From Aquila chrysaetos chrysaetos (taxonomy: Eukaryota; Chordata; Aves; Accipitriformes; Accipitridae): a DNA stretch of 64,000 nucleotides. The notes beneath the pieces were generated by a model. It did not search any database. It had not been told where the DNA came from and saw only the letters and a program-made list of their open reading frames with translations. Each line of letters begins with the position of its first letter. The first letter of the stretch is position 1. The translations under genes and the position numbers were made by a program. Positions 60,154 through 64,000 of this stretch are shown here, piece by piece. Location: positions 8,527,001 through 8,591,000 of the forward strand of contig NC_044014.1 of NCBI RefSeq assembly GCF_900496995.4, given 5' to 3'.

Positions 60154-60470
60154 GCCAGCTAAATCAGTATCAGGTTCAATATGACTTCAGAGAAATTGTG
60201 CATAGCCATTTCAATTTTAAGCCTTTTGGCTTTGAAGTTACAAAACCACAGATTTTTTTGAAAAATTATGAAGAAAACAGACATGAGGAACAGAGAAAAC
60301 TGTTTAAAAGGCTACCCCAAATGAGAATTATGAGGCAGGGTTGCAAAGCACAAAGTCATTTTAAGCCCAAGGAATGTGGGAGTGGGATGTTGCAATCGGC
60401 ACAGCATGCAACATATAAAGGCATTACCACACCGATTAGACCTAATAAGTTTAACTGGAGTATTTCATAA
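60154..60470 (+). CDS. Candidate terminal exon of an unidentified plus-strand gene
   Basis: An open frame of about 105 codons follows a good splice acceptor (ctgtttattttgcag) and ends in TAA at 60470; AATAAA follows at about 60692. The encoded tail is basic and rich in Gln, Lys, Phe and Asn (QYQVQYDFREIVHSHFNFKP, later KPKECGSGMLQSAQHATYKG, ending NKFNWSIS) and does not read like random AT-rich translation. An in-frame ATG at 60132 lies in the putative intron. I do not recognise the family. The style resembles small ciliary or sperm microtubule-associated proteins, but this is only an impression. Upstream exons were not found. Confidence 0.4.
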
Positions 60471-61350
60471 TGTGTGTCCAACCCGGCCTCTTTTTAAGTC
60501 ATCTGAAGTTATTGCTATTGTCTTCAATAAGCAAGGGTAGAAGCCAGCATTACAGTATTGTTTTCAGGGTGTATATAGTTGTGGTTTGTATTTGAGGTGC
60601 ATACAAATATCTGGAAAAGATGTCAGATTTCAGTAGTATTTCAGTGATCCGTTACTGGATGGGCACTAAACGCTCAGTGTGAAGAACTGGCGAATAAAAA
60701 GCTTTAGGACTGATTTGTGAGTGGGCTTCATGCTTCTGAAACGCAGTTGGGCTGTTTGTGAACACATCACTTGTAGGCAACTGCAGCGTGCAGGCCCTGG
60801 GTTTTCATGGAGCTGTGCTTGTTTTGGGATTATTTAACAGTTAAATCTTACGAAAATAAATGGCTATTTAGGCATCCTTCTAAACTGCATTTTAACAGCT
60901 ATGTGACAGAATGATAAAATCTTCCAGTGGCAAATTAAGGGCTTCTAGGCTATTAGTTCTCCTCAGTCCCATGACTGGACACATTACAGATGCAGTGTAC
61001 AGTCCGTCTGTGTGTGCAGAGCAGGTACTCACTTCCCTGACGCGTTGGAACACTTTAGACGTGCTCTGCACTGTGCATATGTACGTTCTTGTCTCCTCTC
61101 CGGGAGAGAGGATGCTGACACTCCGCTATGGACACGCTAACCATGGACTGATTTGAGCAATGCTGGTATGTTCAATGGAGGCAGCACTGATTATTCTTGT
61201 CATTTGCAACATTAGTGATACACAACATATGTAAACGTTTTAAACAACCATTATCTGCTTTCTGTTACTACCAGCCAGACTACAGTTTAAGTTGGTTGAG
61301 ATTAATGCAAAACATCTAATGATCAAAGCTAGAATTATCAACAGTTACAA
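60471..61350. other. Non-coding flank; candidate polyadenylation signal at about 60692
   Basis: Contains the AATAAA that could serve the candidate exon ending at 60470. Otherwise no recognisable feature. Confidence 0.4.
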
Positions 61351-61354
61351 GAGG

Positions 61355-61978
61355 CGAGTGCCAAATGACGCCTGGGCTGCATGCAGGATCAGCCCCGGTA
61401 AATTGGGAGTTTTCCGCAGCCTTTGCCAGACTCATCAGGACCACTGCCACCACTGGGACAAACTATATCTTGCTCAGCTGCAGTGTTTCACTGCTGGGGT
61501 TAGTGTGCCAGCCCATAGTCTCAGCACGCTCTATTATTTATAGGCAACGACGACACGCTATACCGCCTGCGTCCAGGCAAAGGGGAGCCTCGAGCACTCA
61601 TCCAGCATGAGCACGCGTCGTCAGCCAGGCAAGTCACATTTGGGAGCCAGCGGTTTTCCAAGTCCTTGGGGCTACTGGCGATATGAACAGTAGTCAGAGC
61701 CTGCATCAGGTGTGATAAAAAGTAAGGGATCTCCAGACTGCTCGATTACCTCCGGCTGCCGGAGACCTGAGCCCAGTGATCTCACTGACATCAGAGCCTG
61801 GCCCGAGAAGGTGGAGCGTTTGGCCAAGAAATCAAAGGGCATCCTCATCGCTGGTGGTTTCATGGGTTCTGACAAAATCAGCTCTTTTGTTTCTCTGAAA
61901 GACTTCCTGCGAGCCTCGAAAACAGACTTCAAAGGGATTGTTTTTAATGGCCTTCATCTAGCTGCTGTCATTTCTTAA
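61355..61978. other. GC-rich block of unknown nature
   Basis: About 600 bp distinctly richer in GC and CpG than its surroundings, with overlapping open frames on both strands, e.g. plus 61712-61978 (ending LKDFLRASKTDFKGIVFNGL and about 8 more residues) and minus 61672-61932. It has sharp edges against AT-rich flanks. It could be an old retroposed or transposon fragment, a decayed gene or a conserved non-coding element. No family was recognised. Confidence 0.4.
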
Positions 61979-64000
61979 AGTAATAATTCTCTCTTTGCTA
62001 TAAAATGTAAAATTTACCAGGTGGGGTAAGCTAATACTTTTTCTTTTTTTTAATTTGCAATTTATAACACAAAATGAAGGCAATAAGGAAGTTAAAGGCC
62101 TTTTTAGCCGTTTTAGTGTAACATTTTTGTTATAATAACTAGAAGTGCATTTACTGGCATGAAATCTTAAATATAGTGGAAATGGCACTTCAGGAGTTCT
62201 CCGTTTTGCCTTTGTAGATTTTCTCTGCTCCACCCTTTATCCCAGTAGGATTTCATCATTGAAACTTTTCTCATATCCTGCAGTAATACTTTGCAAACTC
62301 CTGAAATTTAATAATCTAAATTATTATTTCTTACGCACTATGTACATGTGTGCCTTTCAACACATTTACTGAACTCTGTACGTGAGTCTGTATGATATAT
62401 GAATGAGGTATTTACTGGGCATAATTTTTAATGCCATTGAAATTAAGTCATTCAGGTGATGAGAGAATTGTCTTCAGACAACTACAGAATCTGTAGACAG
62501 AGAGTGAGTTAGGTATGTGTTTTCAAGATTTACACAATCCTTCTCTCCATTGTGTAAATGCTGATTACAGGGAGCTCTGGGACCCAACGAGAAGCAATCA
62601 CAGCCCTCCCAGTCTGTGAGGAGCACACGCAAGTCTGTCATTCACAATGCCCCCAAAAGTCTGACATGTTTGGTATTCCATTATAAGATAAACTAATTTC
62701 TTTCATTAATGAATCATTCCCCATGCCTTGCCCACAAAGAAAAAGTACTAACCATGAACAACTTCAGAACAGCGAACTGCAGAGGAGTAACGGTCTAGGT
62801 TACTGAAAGAGCAGAGGGAGCAAGCCCTGAGTTCTGCCTGTCTGTGCTATAAACGTTCATATGCCTCCATCTGTTGCAATATATACATTTAGAGAATTGA
62901 TAAAGAAGGATAATATGTCTCAGGAAACTATTATTTGGTGAACAGAATCAGGGCCTCATTTTATTAGAGGGGTCCCTAAATAGCTGAGGTGTCCTTCCAA
63001 AATGAGCTAGGTTGATGTGCGAATACCAGCATCTCTACCCATAGTTTCAGTTGATTGGTGAAGACACTCTGATCCCTAATTATATGTGATGATTCATCTA
63101 GATTATCAGCCCCAGGAAGGAATGCTTTCTGGTTCTCAGGCTGGGGTCTGTGTCTGGCAACAATCTCATTATACGTGGGGGCGAGACCCAACATGCACCA
63201 CCCCTCTTCACATGGCAGTCAGCTGGGAAGAGAGCTGTATGGTGCACCCCAGACTGCCCCAGTCTTTAAACCTAAAGAAAAAAAACAGTTTCATTGCATT
63301 GCTAGGCAGCACCACTAGTTCGTTACTGCCTTAAAATAGTACAGCCTCTAAACAATGTATTAATTATTAGCTTGCCTCATTAGTTAATCCCATTAGACTG
63401 ATATATGCAGGCATTTTATCAGTAAAATTGAAAGTAAATTACTAGGAACATCAGTCTTCCGGTTGCATTTTAGATTGCATGGTAGATCAATAGATGACTT
63501 GAAAATGCTCTTGCTTTAGTGTAGTGCAAACTTGGCCTCCTAATTTCTTGTGTTCAGGTGAGGGCATTTGATGGTTGAAAATGATGCTTTTGCCAAATGA
63601 CGTTTTGGGGAAGGATAAATTAGGCGTATGAGATGGTAGCACTGGGAATACACTCTACTTTTATTACTAATTTGCATTACTGATGTTCCTAGGAAGCTTT
63701 GCTTGAAGCAGGAGTGCAAAATGCCAGGCCCTGCACAAATACCATGTCAAGATACTTGCAGCTAATCTTCCTAAATTAGAGCAAGAGTGACCAAGTCAGC
63801 AATTCTCACCTCTGGAGTTTGCATTAACTCAAAGCTCCACACCTGAGACACAATGGCACTCCATGGGGTTCAGAGTCTGTGAGATGCTGGGACTGCCATG
63901 GAGGTATCGTTTTATTAATACTGGCATTTTCAGAACACTTCACTAGCTGCCTAAAGGGAAAATACTTTAAAATGTCTACTTAAAAATAATTTGCAAGTAG
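61979..64000. other. AT-rich sequence to the window edge; nothing recognised
   Basis: No lipase exon, LTR, CR1 or RNA gene was seen. Short open frames at 62976-63194 (minus) and 63086-63334 (plus) overlap each other and have no support. Confidence 0.5.

Noticed and set aside
52544-64000. CCDC172 exons expected next to PNLIPRP3 from mammalian gene order
   Set aside because: No minus-strand coiled-coil coding exon was recognised; the gene may lie beyond the right edge or be absent.
1-64000. CRISPR arrays, bacterial operons, riboswitches or replication origins
   Set aside because: The window is vertebrate genomic DNA with spliced genes, LINEs and LTRs; no regularly spaced repeat arrays or prokaryotic signals are present.

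Overview
The window is vertebrate nuclear DNA and almost certainly avian. It is AT-rich with sparse, intron-split genes. It carries a CR1 LINE 3' end with the typical bird terminus, two solo endogenous-retrovirus LTRs of kinds common in bird genomes, and old MIR-like SINE remnants.

The window is dominated by a head-to-tail cluster of three pancreatic-lipase-family genes, all on the minus strand. Reading 5' to 3' from high to low coordinates, gene C (51260 to 34620) and gene B (18393 to 6537) are complete. I assembled each from 12 coding exons with canonical GT-AG splice sites and matching intron phases, giving 467 and 468 codons before the stop. Gene A (3342 down to 1728) contributes only its first three coding exons before running off the left edge. 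B and C resemble PNLIPRP3 and each other most; A looks like PNLIP itself. The mammalian order PNLIPRP3 then PNLIP on one strand fits, with the PNLIPRP3 position duplicated here. All three encode secreted proteins with a signal peptide. B and C carry the alpha/beta-hydrolase catalytic domain (Ser-Asp-His triad), a Cys-bounded lid and a C-terminal PLAT domain.

Two features stand out. Gene B is intact throughout but its first codon is GTG where A and C have ATG, and a CR1 element lies about 75 bp upstream. Gene C has His where the family has the oxyanion-hole Phe after the HG motif.

Region by region: 1-3790 is the 5' part of gene A with a predicted TATA box and first exon; 3791-6536 is a spacer; 6537-18393 is gene B; 18470-19352 is the CR1; 19353-34619 is a spacer with only short repeats and no convincing gene; 34620-51260 is gene C, with a solo LTR in intron 5; 51261-64000 is mostly non-coding, with a CpG-rich patch near 52.3 kb, a 1.13-kb solo LTR at 58524-59655 with a perfect 5-bp target duplication, an unidentified plus-strand candidate terminal exon at 60154-60470, and an unexplained GC-rich block near 61.35-61.98 kb. 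Most other open frames appear to be chance frames in introns, spacers or repeats.
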